A DNA stretch of 64,000 nucleotides. Origin: Thalassolituus sp034111725 (lineage in GTDB: Bacteria; Pseudomonadota; Gammaproteobacteria; Pseudomonadales; Oceanobacteraceae). The notes beneath the pieces were generated by a model. That model saw only the letters and a list, made by a program, of their open reading frames with translations, made no database searches and had not been told where the DNA came from. This document shows positions 37,271 through 47,500 of this stretch, in pieces. The translations under genes were made by a program, and so were the position numbers. The stretch's first letter is position 1. The number at the start of each line of letters is the position of its first letter. The stretch lies in contig NZ_JAWUWR010000077.1 in the NCBI RefSeq assembly GCF_034111725.1, positions 13,615 through 77,614 of the forward strand. Direction: 5' to 3'.

Positions 37271-40200
37271 TTGAAAACACGGAATTCCAAAATTTTACAT
37301 CACCTAAACAACCTGCCTAGAAACGGATTTTGCACTGGGCTTGTGCTGTTGCTGTGCTTTTTAGTCACGCCGATCTCTCACGCCCAAGACATAGTGCTAC
37401 GCAAAAGCTTCGCCGGTAATTTATCATTCGCCTTAACCGGCAACACGATGCGCAATGGCACTAACGGCTGTGGCGTACTGACGAGTTCAAGCGCAACACT
37501 AACGATACCAACCGGCAGTACCTTAAAAGCAGCTTATCTCTATTGGTCAGGTTCGGGTTCCCCTGATACTAGCGTGAGCTTAAACGGTTCATCCGTTAGT
37601 GCCGGCGTTAGCTATACCGAAACAGGTAACAACGAAGTCTATTACAGCGCTAAAGCTGACGTTACCAGCCGAATATCAGCTTCTACCTCTACTTATACAG
37701 TTACCGGTTTGACCTTTAGTACGGCAGACGCCTATTGCTCCACTGAAGGAGCATACGGTGGCTGGGCTCTACTAGCGGTATACGAAAATAATTCGGAACC
37801 ATTACGAGTTGTTAACCTGTTTGATGGTTTCCGCGTGTACTGGGGCAGTTCAATTACCCTGACACCAAATAACTTCGTGGTAGCCCCAAACCCTGCATCT
37901 CTTGGCGGCAAGCACGCTCATATCACTTGGGAAGGTGATTCCGGCAACTCTGATTCTCGTAACGGTATTAGCGAGTCGTTAGTTTTTAACGGAACCAGTT
38001 TAACCAGCACGAACAATCCAAGTGGTAACCAATTTAACTCATACTCTAATGCTGTTGGCGCCACGACATCTGGGGTTGATCTCGACGTCTATAACATTGG
38101 CAGTTTTTTAACGGCAGGATCTCGTTCGGTTACGACGACGTATTCGTCCGGCCAAGACCAAGTTTTCCTTTCGGCTGAAATTATTAGTATTCCAAATGAA
38201 CCGGTCAGCGATCTGTCACTAACGGTTACCGCCCCAACGACGGCTGTCGCTCGCGGTAGCAATGTTAGCTATCAATTTTCAGTGAAGAACGACGGTCCGA
38301 TTGACGAACCTACTGGTACAACGTTAACGATTCCATTAAATAATGGCGTTACCTTTATCAGTGCCACGGGAACTGATTGGTCATGCACCAACACCACCAG
38401 CCAAGTGCTGTGTACATACAACAAAGCACTTACCGACAACGTAACAGCACCAGTGCTCACTCTTGTTGTTGGCACCAGCAATGCTACGACCAACACAATT
38501 TCAGGAACGGCCGTGACCGCAGGCTCCAACTTCGATAACAACGAAGGTGACAATAGTGTCAGCATGGCTGTAACGCTTGCTGATCCTAATTTATCGACCT
38601 CAGTAAAGAGTGTGCTGGACGTCAACGGCGGCACTGTTCAGCCAGGGGATAAGCTGCGCTTTACAATTGATATCAATAATACGAGTAACTTCAACGCTGA
38701 AGGCATTCGTTTAACCGACAATATGCCAGCAGCTATCAGTAGTTTCGAGGTTGTTCGTCAACCTGTCGATAGTATTAATAACAGTACTGCAGCACCTACC
38801 GGCACCAATAGTGCGGGTGTCGTCATTATTGATAACTTAATGATTGCGGCTCAAGGGACGGAAGAAGTCGTTATTGACGCTATTGTTTCAAGTTCTGCAG
38901 CCCAAGGGACCAATATTACTAACAGCGCAATTATTGGTAACAGCACAACCACCTATACGATTACGGCGCCAACCGTGTCTGTAGCTAGCACTGCATCCAA
39001 TGGTGAAATCGTCTTGCGCTCGAGCTTAGCAGGAAATTTGTCGTTTAAATTAACCGGCAACTCAATGCGTTCCAGCAGCAACGAATGTAATGCACTGACC
39101 AGTTCAAGTGCGAGCTTAAGTATACCGTCGGGTAGCACTATTAAAGCGGCTTATTTATATTGGTCAGGTTCCGGCTCTACTGATAATTCCGTTAACTTAA
39201 ATGGCTCTACAGTCACCGCAGGCTATACCTATAACGAAAGCTCAGGAAGCCAAACTTTCTATAGTGCACGCGCTGATATTACTAGCCGGATTACCGGCAC
39301 AGGCGGCACCTATACGGTTACCGGTCTCACTTTCGATACTAGTAATACTTATTGTAATAACGCTGTCGTATACGGTGGTTGGTCGATACTGGCGATTTAC
39401 GAAAACCCTTCAGAACCTCTGCGCGTTGTAAACTTATATGACGGTTTCAAGAGCTTTACCGGAAGTTCTATTACCTTATCGCCGAATAATTTTGTTATTG
39501 CGCAAAATGCTGCCTCTTTAGGTGGTCAGCATGCCCATATTACTTGGGAAGGTGATGCCGGGAACTCACAAAGCACTAATGGATTCAGCGAAGCCTTGAT
39601 CTTTGAAGGCAACAACTTAACCGACGCCAACAACCCCGCAGACAATCAATTAAACTCGTATTCAAACGCTGTGAGCGCGGCCACTAGTGGTGTCGATATC
39701 GACACTTACCAAATTGGTAGTTATCTAACTCCCGGTGCAACGTCAGTATCAACGACTTACTCATCTGGTCAGGACAAAGTATTTTTGACCGCCGAGATCA
39801 TCAGTGTTCCTAACGAGTTAGTGTCCGATCTACACCTGCTTACAACTGCACCGGCGAAAGTATCTCGTGGTGCAACGATTGACTACACCTTTACTGCGCG
39901 CAACGATGGTCCATCGACAGCACCTATTGGCAGCGAAATTCGTATCCCCCTAAATGATGGCGCTACGTTCATCGGCGCTAGTGGCACGGACTGGACTTGC
40001 ACATCAACACTCACTGAAGTGGTTTGTACTTATGCACAAAGTATCAATAACGGTGCATCCTCTACTCCACTGTCTGTGCAAATTGGCACGGCTAGTACAA
40101 CCCAAGCAACCACCGTTGGCTCTGCGACGTTAAGTGGTAGTAACTTTGACAATGACTCTAGTGATAACAGTGATGATTTAGCGGTTATTTTGCAAGACGC

Positions 40201-41956
40201 CAACCTATCAACGAGCACTAAATCAGTTGTTGATGTGAATGGCGGCTTAGTTGAACCTGGCGATACCCTGCGCTACACCATCACTTTGAAAAACAGCAGT
40301 AACTTCAATGCAACCAACTTGTCGTTAACCGACAATATGCCAGCGTTGATTAGCAGCTACACGTTAGTAACAATCCCTGCAGGAAGTATCAACAACAGTG
40401 CTATTGCGCCGGCAGGAAGTAATAGCAGTGGACTCGTTCAAATCGACAATATCAGTATTAGTGCTGCGAGTAGCGTGACAGTCCTTATTGAAGCCATCTT
40501 GTCTAGCGGTGCTCAGAACGGTAACAGCGTTACCAACACCGCAGTCGCAGGCAATAATGGTCAAAGTTATACATTCTCGTCGCCTACACTGACTGTGAAT
40601 AATGTCATCGATGGATCAGGTAATAAGCCTTTATATTTGCATAGCAATAGTTCGCTTACACGTATCGCAAGCACTGATGAAAACTTCGTTACTATCAACG
40701 ATGGTCAGAGTAATACTTGGGTAATTAACCCAGCCTTACAGACTTTAGTAAACCTGAACTATAACTCAGCTATTCCGGTACAGCTGTTTCTAGAAAACTC
40801 AGCGACTGGTGGAACGTTTGTAAACAACACATTTAATCATACGGTCACGGCGACTCTTCGTAGAAATCGCTCCGGCGCTACTACGAACATTGCATCAGCG
40901 TCTCAAGCCATTGATTTAATCGGTGCGGGGAATAATTCGGGGCAAGATACTATTCGTAGTTTCCAATTCGATTTAGCCATTAGCAATCCCGTTACCTTGG
41001 AAGCTGGCGATTTACTTGAACTCGTTATCAGCCAATCACGTAACGGTGGTTCTCAGGCATTTACGACGTATCGCAACTTGAATGTTTATTCGTCGCATAG
41101 CGGCACTCCTGCCGCAGTACTACTAACTTCTAATACAGTCATTAACGTTAACTCGATTTCCGTCTTCGACGCGCCGTATCCGGCTGGCAATGTGCTGACC
41201 AGCATTGATCGTGGCCAGCAAGTTTATTTCCGTAGCCAGGTATCGGATCCGTTCGGCTTCTACGATATCAATGGAGCGACACTCACCGTCGCCAATACCG
41301 CTGGCGACCTGCCTATTTCTGCAGCGACGCTATCTGCAGTTGCCAGTAGCGGTGCAATTAATACCTACGAATACCCATATTTAGTACCAACGACTGCTAA
41401 TGGTGGCGAGTGGACCATTACTGTAGAAGCCAACGAAGGCTTCGAAGGTACGGTATTCCATAATCGCACCCAAACGATCAGCCTACGTTTACCGCCAGAA
41501 TTAATTCTGACGAAAACTATGAACGTATTATCCGACCCATTAAATGGCAGCACCAATCCAAAAGCGATTCCGGGTGCTGAAGTGGCTTATCAACTGAATG
41601 TCGTCAATCAAGGCGAAGGCGAAAGTGATCCCGATAGCATTCAGTTAATTGATCACCTTGCCGCAAATACCCCGTTATTTGTTGGAGATTTCGCGAACGG
41701 TAGTCCTATTGAGTTAGCCGATGGTACACCGCCGTCAACTCTTACGTTGACGTTTACAAGTTTAGATTCTGCTTCCGATGACATTGATTTCTCCAATGAC
41801 GGCGGCACCAGTTTTACCTATGTACCTAATCCCGATGCCGATGGATTCGATCCACTAGTAACGGACATACGTATTACTCCGAAAGGCACTATGCCCGGCA
41901 GTACCGGAGGCGGCTCGCCGCAATTCACTCTCATTTATAAAGTAAAGGTCCAATAA
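37271..41956 (+). CDS. Giant secreted DUF11-type surface protein with internal duplication
   Basis: 1561 residues, start codon TTG with CAGG 9 nt upstream. A signal peptide (LVLLLCFLVTPISHA) is followed by two tandem copies of a module of about 540 residues (from 41 and from 580). Each copy opens IVLR-S-AGNLSF, includes AAYLYWSGSGS, HAHITWEGD and VFL-AEIIS, and ends with two DUF11-like beta domains. Residues about 1115-1410 form a distinct region, and the last 150 form another DUF11 domain with DPLNGSTNPKAIPGAEV. No C-terminal sorting signal or anchor is seen, so it is probably secreted or held by the outer-membrane partner. Function unknown. Confidence 0.8.
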   Translation: MKTRNSKILHHLNNLPRNGFCTGLVLLLCFLVTPISHAQDIVLRKSFAGNLSFALTGNTMRNGTNGCGVLTSSSATLTIPTGSTLKAAYLYWSGSGSPDTSVSLNGSSVSAGVSYTETGNNEVYYSAKADVTSRISASTSTYTVTGLTFSTADAYCSTEGAYGGWALLAVYENNSEPLRVVNLFDGFRVYWGSSITLTPNNFVVAPNPASLGGKHAHITWEGDSGNSDSRNGISESLVFNGTSLTSTNNPSGNQFNSYSNAVGATTSGVDLDVYNIGSFLTAGSRSVTTTYSSGQDQVFLSAEIISIPNEPVSDLSLTVTAPTTAVARGSNVSYQFSVKNDGPIDEPTGTTLTIPLNNGVTFISATGTDWSCTNTTSQVLCTYNKALTDNVTAPVLTLVVGTSNATTNTISGTAVTAGSNFDNNEGDNSVSMAVTLADPNLSTSVKSVLDVNGGTVQPGDKLRFTIDINNTSNFNAEGIRLTDNMPAAISSFEVVRQPVDSINNSTAAPTGTNSAGVVIIDNLMIAAQGTEEVVIDAIVSSSAAQGTNITNSAIIGNSTTTYTITAPTVSVASTASNGEIVLRSSLAGNLSFKLTGNSMRSSSNECNALTSSSASLSIPSGSTIKAAYLYWSGSGSTDNSVNLNGSTVTAGYTYNESSGSQTFYSARADITSRITGTGGTYTVTGLTFDTSNTYCNNAVVYGGWSILAIYENPSEPLRVVNLYDGFKSFTGSSITLSPNNFVIAQNAASLGGQHAHITWEGDAGNSQSTNGFSEALIFEGNNLTDANNPADNQLNSYSNAVSAATSGVDIDTYQIGSYLTPGATSVSTTYSSGQDKVFLTAEIISVPNELVSDLHLLTTAPAKVSRGATIDYTFTARNDGPSTAPIGSEIRIPLNDGATFIGASGTDWTCTSTLTEVVCTYAQSINNGASSTPLSVQIGTASTTQATTVGSATLSGSNFDNDSSDNSDDLAVILQDANLSTSTKSVVDVNGGLVEPGDTLRYTITLKNSSNFNATNLSLTDNMPALISSYTLVTIPAGSINNSAIAPAGSNSSGLVQIDNISISAASSVTVLIEAILSSGAQNGNSVTNTAVAGNNGQSYTFSSPTLTVNNVIDGSGNKPLYLHSNSSLTRIASTDENFVTINDGQSNTWVINPALQTLVNLNYNSAIPVQLFLENSATGGTFVNNTFNHTVTATLRRNRSGATTNIASASQAIDLIGAGNNSGQDTIRSFQFDLAISNPVTLEAGDLLELVISQSRNGGSQAFTTYRNLNVYSSHSGTPAAVLLTSNTVINVNSISVFDAPYPAGNVLTSIDRGQQVYFRSQVSDPFGFYDINGATLTVANTAGDLPISAATLSAVASSGAINTYEYPYLVPTTANGGEWTITVEANEGFEGTVFHNRTQTISLRLPPELILTKTMNVLSDPLNGSTNPKAIPGAEVAYQLNVVNQGEGESDPDSIQLIDHLAANTPLFVGDFANGSPIELADGTPPSTLTLTFTSLDSASDDIDFSNDGGTSFTYVPNPDADGFDPLVTDIRITPKGTMPGSTGGGSPQFTLIYKVKVQ

Positions 41957-41966
41957 GGAGCATTCC

Positions 41967-42965
41967 ATGAAGACCATCGTAAAAGGCGCCTTGCTATTCG
42001 CAGGGATTATATCGGCTTCGGCCACATGGGCGATCGGCACACCAGCCGGTACTAAAATCACTAACACCGCCGTTGCGACCTTTGATGATCCAGCGACCGG
42101 TACAACAGGCGTAACGACCAGTGATGCTGCTGAATTAATAGTATTAGAACTGATCAGCGTTAACGTAACTGCTGAAAACGTTACTCCGGTAACGACGAAT
42201 GCAGGCGATACCGCGCAGGTATTAACGTACACCGTAACCAACACTGGTAACGGTAGTGAAGCATTTGCACTCGATGCCACTAACTTGGCGGGCGACCAAT
42301 TCGATGCAGAAAATATCAAAGTTTACGTTGATACCGACGGTGACGGCGTATTCAGCGCTGGCGACCAACTGCTAACATCTGGTAGCTCGATCAACCTAGA
42401 TGCGAACTCATCTAACCCAGCAAAAACTATTTTTGTGGTTGTTGATATTCCTGCTGGCGCAACCACCATTGGTGATACTGCCAAAATTCAATTGGAAGCG
42501 ATGTCAGATACCCCAGGAGCATCAACTGCTGCACCGGGTGATTTATTAGTAGGCGAAGGCACTGGTGTTAGCGATGCCGTAGTTGGTAACAGCGTAACGG
42601 ATACTGCTTCAGCAACCTTCACTATTGGTGCAGAGCCAACGACCGCTAGCGTGAATATCTCTAAAACAATCGCAGGTCGCGTTGATCCATTCGGTGGCAC
42701 AACTGACGTTCCAGGCACCATCGTAACGTACCAAATCGACGTTGAAGTCGTTGGTGGCGACGTTGATAACCTAGTTATCACCGATGCTATCCCAACCAAC
42801 ATGACCTACGTTGCAGGCACGTTGACTTTGGATGCAGCATCACAGACAGACGCTGATGATGTTACAGATAATAGCAATGTAACAGCAGGTGCAGTCACCG
42901 TAACACTCGGTACTGTCACTAGCGGCACGTCTTATGTGATCCAGTTACAAGCTGAAATCAAATAA
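41967..42965 (+). CDS. Secreted DUF11-type protein
   Basis: 332 residues with a signal peptide ending SATWA. The mature protein opens TPAGTKITNTAVATF, shared with the later genes of the operon. An EF-hand-like acidic loop DTDGDGVFSAGD spans residues 122-133 with Asp122, Asp124, Asp126 and Asp133. The C-terminal DUF11-type domain carries DPFGGTTDVPGTIVTY and ends on a final strand (SYVIQLQAEIK). AAGGAGCATTCC leader, 10 nt after the previous gene. Probably a structural subunit of a surface assembly; not recognised as a described family. Confidence 0.75.
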   Translation: MKTIVKGALLFAGIISASATWAIGTPAGTKITNTAVATFDDPATGTTGVTTSDAAELIVLELISVNVTAENVTPVTTNAGDTAQVLTYTVTNTGNGSEAFALDATNLAGDQFDAENIKVYVDTDGDGVFSAGDQLLTSGSSINLDANSSNPAKTIFVVVDIPAGATTIGDTAKIQLEAMSDTPGASTAAPGDLLVGEGTGVSDAVVGNSVTDTASATFTIGAEPTTASVNISKTIAGRVDPFGGTTDVPGTIVTYQIDVEVVGGDVDNLVITDAIPTNMTYVAGTLTLDAASQTDADDVTDNSNVTAGAVTVTLGTVTSGTSYVIQLQAEIK

Positions 42966-42979
42966 CAAAGAGGCACAAC

Positions 42980-43438
42980 ATGCGCTTATTAACGACTTTG
43001 CTGTTACTACTGCCGTTATCCGTTTTTGCTCAGGTTAACTTGAACACTGAAGTGTTTCTGGTTGCACCTGTGACTCAAGCCGATGGCAGTGTTGTGGAAG
43101 AATGGCAGGACGCTGGAACCATCGCCCCTGGCGATAAAATCGGCTACCGGATCACTTACACCAACACAGGCAGTGAAGCCGTTAGTGGCGTAGTGATTAA
43201 TAACCCTGTGCCCGAAAACACCACGTACGTGGCAAATAGTGCAAACGGTCAAGCAGCAACGGTTACCTACTCGGTTTACGGTGAGCTGTTCGCTCGTATG
43301 CAAGATTTGAAAGTGGATGAGGATGGGCAATTACGCCCGGCTCGAGCCCAAGATATCAACCAAATCCGTTGGGTCCTACAGCAAGCAGTTGCTGCCGGAA
43401 AAAGTGGTTCGGTTGAATTCAAGGTTCGCGTTAATTAA
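42980..43438 (+). CDS. Small secreted single-domain DUF11-type protein
   Basis: 152 residues: signal peptide (LLTTLLLLLPLSVFA) followed by essentially one DUF11-like domain with PGDKIGYRITYTNTGSEAVSGV and PVPENTTYV, ending GSVEFKVRVN. AGAGGCACAAC leader, 14 nt downstream of the preceding gene. The smallest of the four secreted proteins of the operon and a candidate adaptor, cap or minor subunit, which is inference only. Confidence 0.72.
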   Translation: MRLLTTLLLLLPLSVFAQVNLNTEVFLVAPVTQADGSVVEEWQDAGTIAPGDKIGYRITYTNTGSEAVSGVVINNPVPENTTYVANSANGQAATVTYSVYGELFARMQDLKVDEDGQLRPARAQDINQIRWVLQQAVAAGKSGSVEFKVRVN

Positions 43439-43457
43439 TACCTAGTGGGAGCTACTT

Positions 43458-44570
43458 ATGAATAAATATTCAAAACTGATTGCCCCAGTACTACTGGGGA
43501 CGTTAAGTGGATTAGCAGTGAATGTACATGCGGCAGGAACTGCTGCGGGTACTGAAGTTACTAACACGGCAACCCTTAACTACCAAATCAACGGCATTGA
43601 CCAAACTGCGGTCACGGCTGAAGATAAATTTAATGTCGATATTAAAGTCGACTTCGATTTGGCGCGTCTAAATACCGACGCAAACCAAACATCATTGGAA
43701 ACTGACGAAGTTATCGTTGCCGCTTTCGTGGTCAACAACACAGGTAACGCGCCAACATCCTTTGCAGTTGCAGCGGCAAACGCAACTGGAACAACGGTTA
43801 ATGCCAATGGTACTGACTACACCGATACGATCGACCTAACAGGTACCTACACCTATTACGTTGATGTGAATGGTGATGGTCAACTTGATGCCGGCGACAC
43901 GGCGATCACAGTGACAGATGAAATCCCTGCGGACGATTCAGTCACTATTTTCGTTGTTTTACCAAAAGAAAATATCACCGGTGTTGATGGTGATGTTGCG
44001 GTAACCGATCTAACGGTTAACGGCGTTGCATCCACAATTAATGGAACAACGTACAACCTAGATACAGCCGACAACGATCCAAGCAACGGCAGCACTGATG
44101 ATGCGGCAGTACCTAACGGTGCAACGACTATCGAAGTGGTTTATGCCAACGGTGCAACCCCTGCGGATGCTGACAACTCAGAAGTATTAAGTGACGTTTT
44201 AGAATTGGCATTCCCTAACCTTAATGGTGACGGCATTACCGATAACTTAACTAAAACCTCAGTTGTTATCTCTGATCCGATTAATGGTACGACCAACCCT
44301 AAAGCCATTCCTGGTGCTGTGGTTGAGTACACCATTCGTATCGTAAACACAGGTACTGCGTCAGCCACCAATGTCATCGTTACCGATACATTGCCGACTG
44401 ATACTACCTACGTTACCGATTCTCTGCTCGTTAGTTACGACGACCTTACAACACCGGCAGCCGCCGATGCAGCAAACGTGACAGAAAGCAGTGGCGTAAT
44501 CACGGCCAACCTAGGCGAAGTAGCCGCGGAAGAAGCCAACGTGATTGTTTTTCAAGTAACTATTAACTGA
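43458..44570 (+). CDS. Secreted DUF11-type protein
   Basis: 370 residues with a signal peptide (SGLAVNVHA). The mature start TAAGTEVTNTATLNY is like that of the 332-residue protein. An acidic loop DVNGDGQLDAGD spans residues 136-147 in the same relative place. The C-terminal domain has DPINGTTNPKAIPGAVVEYT, nearly the same motif as in the 1561-residue protein, and ends NVIVFQVTIN. The 332- and 370-residue proteins therefore share the same two-module plan. GGGAGC leader, 19 nt after the previous gene. Confidence 0.75.
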   Translation: MNKYSKLIAPVLLGTLSGLAVNVHAAGTAAGTEVTNTATLNYQINGIDQTAVTAEDKFNVDIKVDFDLARLNTDANQTSLETDEVIVAAFVVNNTGNAPTSFAVAAANATGTTVNANGTDYTDTIDLTGTYTYYVDVNGDGQLDAGDTAITVTDEIPADDSVTIFVVLPKENITGVDGDVAVTDLTVNGVASTINGTTYNLDTADNDPSNGSTDDAAVPNGATTIEVVYANGATPADADNSEVLSDVLELAFPNLNGDGITDNLTKTSVVISDPINGTTNPKAIPGAVVEYTIRIVNTGTASATNVIVTDTLPTDTTYVTDSLLVSYDDLTTPAAADAANVTESSGVITANLGEVAAEEANVIVFQVTIN

Positions 44571-44583
44571 AGAAACTGACACG

Positions 44584-47500
44584 ATGACTCTGTTCAATAC
44601 CCACAGCAAATCACTCCTGACAACTGTCAGAGCGGCAGTATTGCTGACTGGAATGGGTATGCTATCGATGACTACAGCGAATAAAGCATTCGCTGCGGTC
44701 ACGCCTGCCAATACGGAAATTGAAAATACTGCAGTGGCATCGTATCAGGTAGCCGGTGTTGATTTTACTAAAGCAGCGTCAGTGAGCTTAACGACTCAGG
44801 AAATTAATCCAGGTCCGATTGCTCCGACGCCTTCTGAAATCTCACTTGGCCATTATGACGATACCGGTACTAGCAACGACACCTATTTAACCGATAGCGA
44901 ATGTTCTGATAGTGCCGGTAACTATACCTCTTTAACTGGCTTTACCGATTTAAGCGGTACGAGTCATAGTTTGCCAAGCAACTACAGCCTGAGTAATGAT
45001 CAATTCGGTTATAAAGTAGGCGAACCCCTATTTATTTTAGTGACCGAGGGCGACAAAAATATAAACCCTGTTCGTCCCGACCAAATTGTTATTACAATTT
45101 CCTCCAGTGATGGTTCTGATACCGAAACCATTCGCCTGACTGAAACTGGCGACAATACTGGAGAATTTGCCGGCGTGTTGCCAACCGCAGTGGCGGGTAA
45201 TAGCAGCCAATCGTATAACTGTGTTTTATCCGTAAAAACGGGTCAAACCATAGTAGCAACCTATCAGGATGCTGCCGATAACACAGATATTGTGAGCGAT
45301 TCAACCCGCTTCGATCCAAGTAGTCGTGTATTCAATGCGGCTACTGGTGCGCCAATCAATGGCGTAAACGTAACGCTTATTGACGTATCAACCGGCTTAC
45401 CAGCCGATGGCAAAGTATTTGATGACGATGGTGTTACTCCTTATCCAAGTACCGTAAAAACGGGCCCTGCTCCAGCCATTAGTGCAAGCGCTGTAACCCC
45501 ATCATTTGCTGATGGCGCGTTCCGTTTCCCGGTGATTGCTAACGGTGAATATCAGCTGCAAGTAACTGGTCCTGCTGACTTCCGTATCCCGTCGGATTTA
45601 ACTGACGATGAATTAATTAATGCGCCGAATGGTCCATTCGATATTACCGCTATTTCTCGCGGCGAAAGTTTTACCGTTAATAACCGCGTATTCGTAACAG
45701 ATATCGGTGCCGATCCGCTCGACACTAATTTATTGTTGAGTAAAACAGCGTCTAAAAACGAGGCTGGTGTTGGTGACTTTGTTGAGTTCACTATTCGTCT
45801 AAGCAATGGTGAAGTTTTACTCAATGACGCTGAAGTGAAAGACCAATTGCCAGCGGGCTTACGTTATCGTCAAGGCTCAGCGCGCATTAATGGAGTGAAA
45901 GTCGAAGATCCTAGCATTAGCAGCAAAGGCACATTACTGGCTTTTACCCTTCCTGAAGTCGCTGCAGAAGCCAGCTTAACGCTAACCTATGTCACTCAAG
46001 TATCGACCTTAGCGAAAGGCCAAGTTACCAATACCGCTTGGATTAACGACGACGTCGTCGTCAGTAATCGCGCTAGCGCTCGCGTATCTATTCGAGATGA
46101 ATTCTACAAAGATAATGCCCGCCTATTTGGTCGTGTATTCCTCGATGACTGTAATGGCAACCAAGAATCAGCCGATGGCGTTCCTAATATCCGCTTATTC
46201 ATGGAAGACGGCACCTATGTCGTTACCGATGAAGCGGGTGAATGGCATATCGAAGATGTGAAACCGGGCACGCACGTCGTCCAAATTGATAAAGCGACCG
46301 TTCCTCCTTATATGGAATTAATGGAATGTGATCTCCGTGGTTTCCACGCAGGGCGGGACTTCAGCCAATTTGTCGATGTTCAAGGTGGTAGTTTCTGGCG
46401 CGTTGATTTCGCATTGAAAATGCTTGAGCCAGACATGGGGGAAGTCACACAACAGTTAAATCATGAGTTAGTGCCTTTAGACATTGCCGCGAACCAACCA
46501 ACGCCATACAACTCACCGGTTAAGCAAAAAGTACGTTTTACGATTGATGTAAAAGGCACAGGCTTGGCAGTGAATAACGTCATTCAAATGATCGCGTTAC
46601 CTGACGGTCTTATTTATCAAACCGGAACAACCGATATTGATGGCGTCGCTTCTGCAGATCCAGAAATATCATACGGCACCCTAATTTATCGCTTAGGAGA
46701 CAAGCCAGAAAACTGGAGCCATCAAATTCATTTTGATGCCGTAGTAACCGACCAAGCTCAGTCAGGTGATCTTGTTACGCGTTCGATCACACGCTTCCAA
46801 GCTGAAGGCCAAACGCCACAGCAGGTAAAAGCAGCAACCACCACGGCTCTATTAATATTGCCGCCTGCTGATGGCGAAGTAAAACCGGTTAGTCCACCAA
46901 AATTTGCTAACTTCTCGGATGTATTAACCGACGAAGATAAGCAAAACTTACGCTCAGTTATTGAACGTTTGGATGGCCTCGATAATTTGAAAATTCAAAT
47001 TGTTGGTCATACTGACAGCACCCGTATTTCTAAGCGCAACCAGCATATTTTTGCCGATAACCAAGCGTTATCCGAAGCTCGCGCTAAATCAGTAGCGACC
47101 TATTTAGCTGAAGAATTAAAAGTTGCTGGTAGCCAAGTAACAGCGCTGGGTAAAGGTGCAACCGTTCCTGTTGCAAGTAACGGCAGTGCCGAAGGCCGTG
47201 CGCAAAACCGTCGCGTTGAAGTGAAAGTACTTAATGCTGATGCGGTACTCAGCTTGAAGAGCCAAGGCAGTGATTTACAAGTCGCCGGCGTTCAATCACT
47301 TATCCCAGGCTTTACCGGCTTACCCGCAACAGCGGCAGGCAATCCGGCACAAATGCCATCGGAATTATTGATTCCTGAATTTGATGAGCAATGGTTCGAT
47401 ACCGCAGCAGACGATGCGCAATGGTTATGGCCACCATTAGATCGCAGCCCAGCTATTGGCTCGATTAAAATCGCGATCTTACATGCGAAAAAACAACGCA

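Noticed and set aside
41855..42319. Minus-strand open frame over the junction of two DUF11-type genes
   Set aside because: Valine/serine-rich shadow of the repetitive threonine/aspartate-rich coding strand; the plus strand has signal peptides and ribosome-binding sites.
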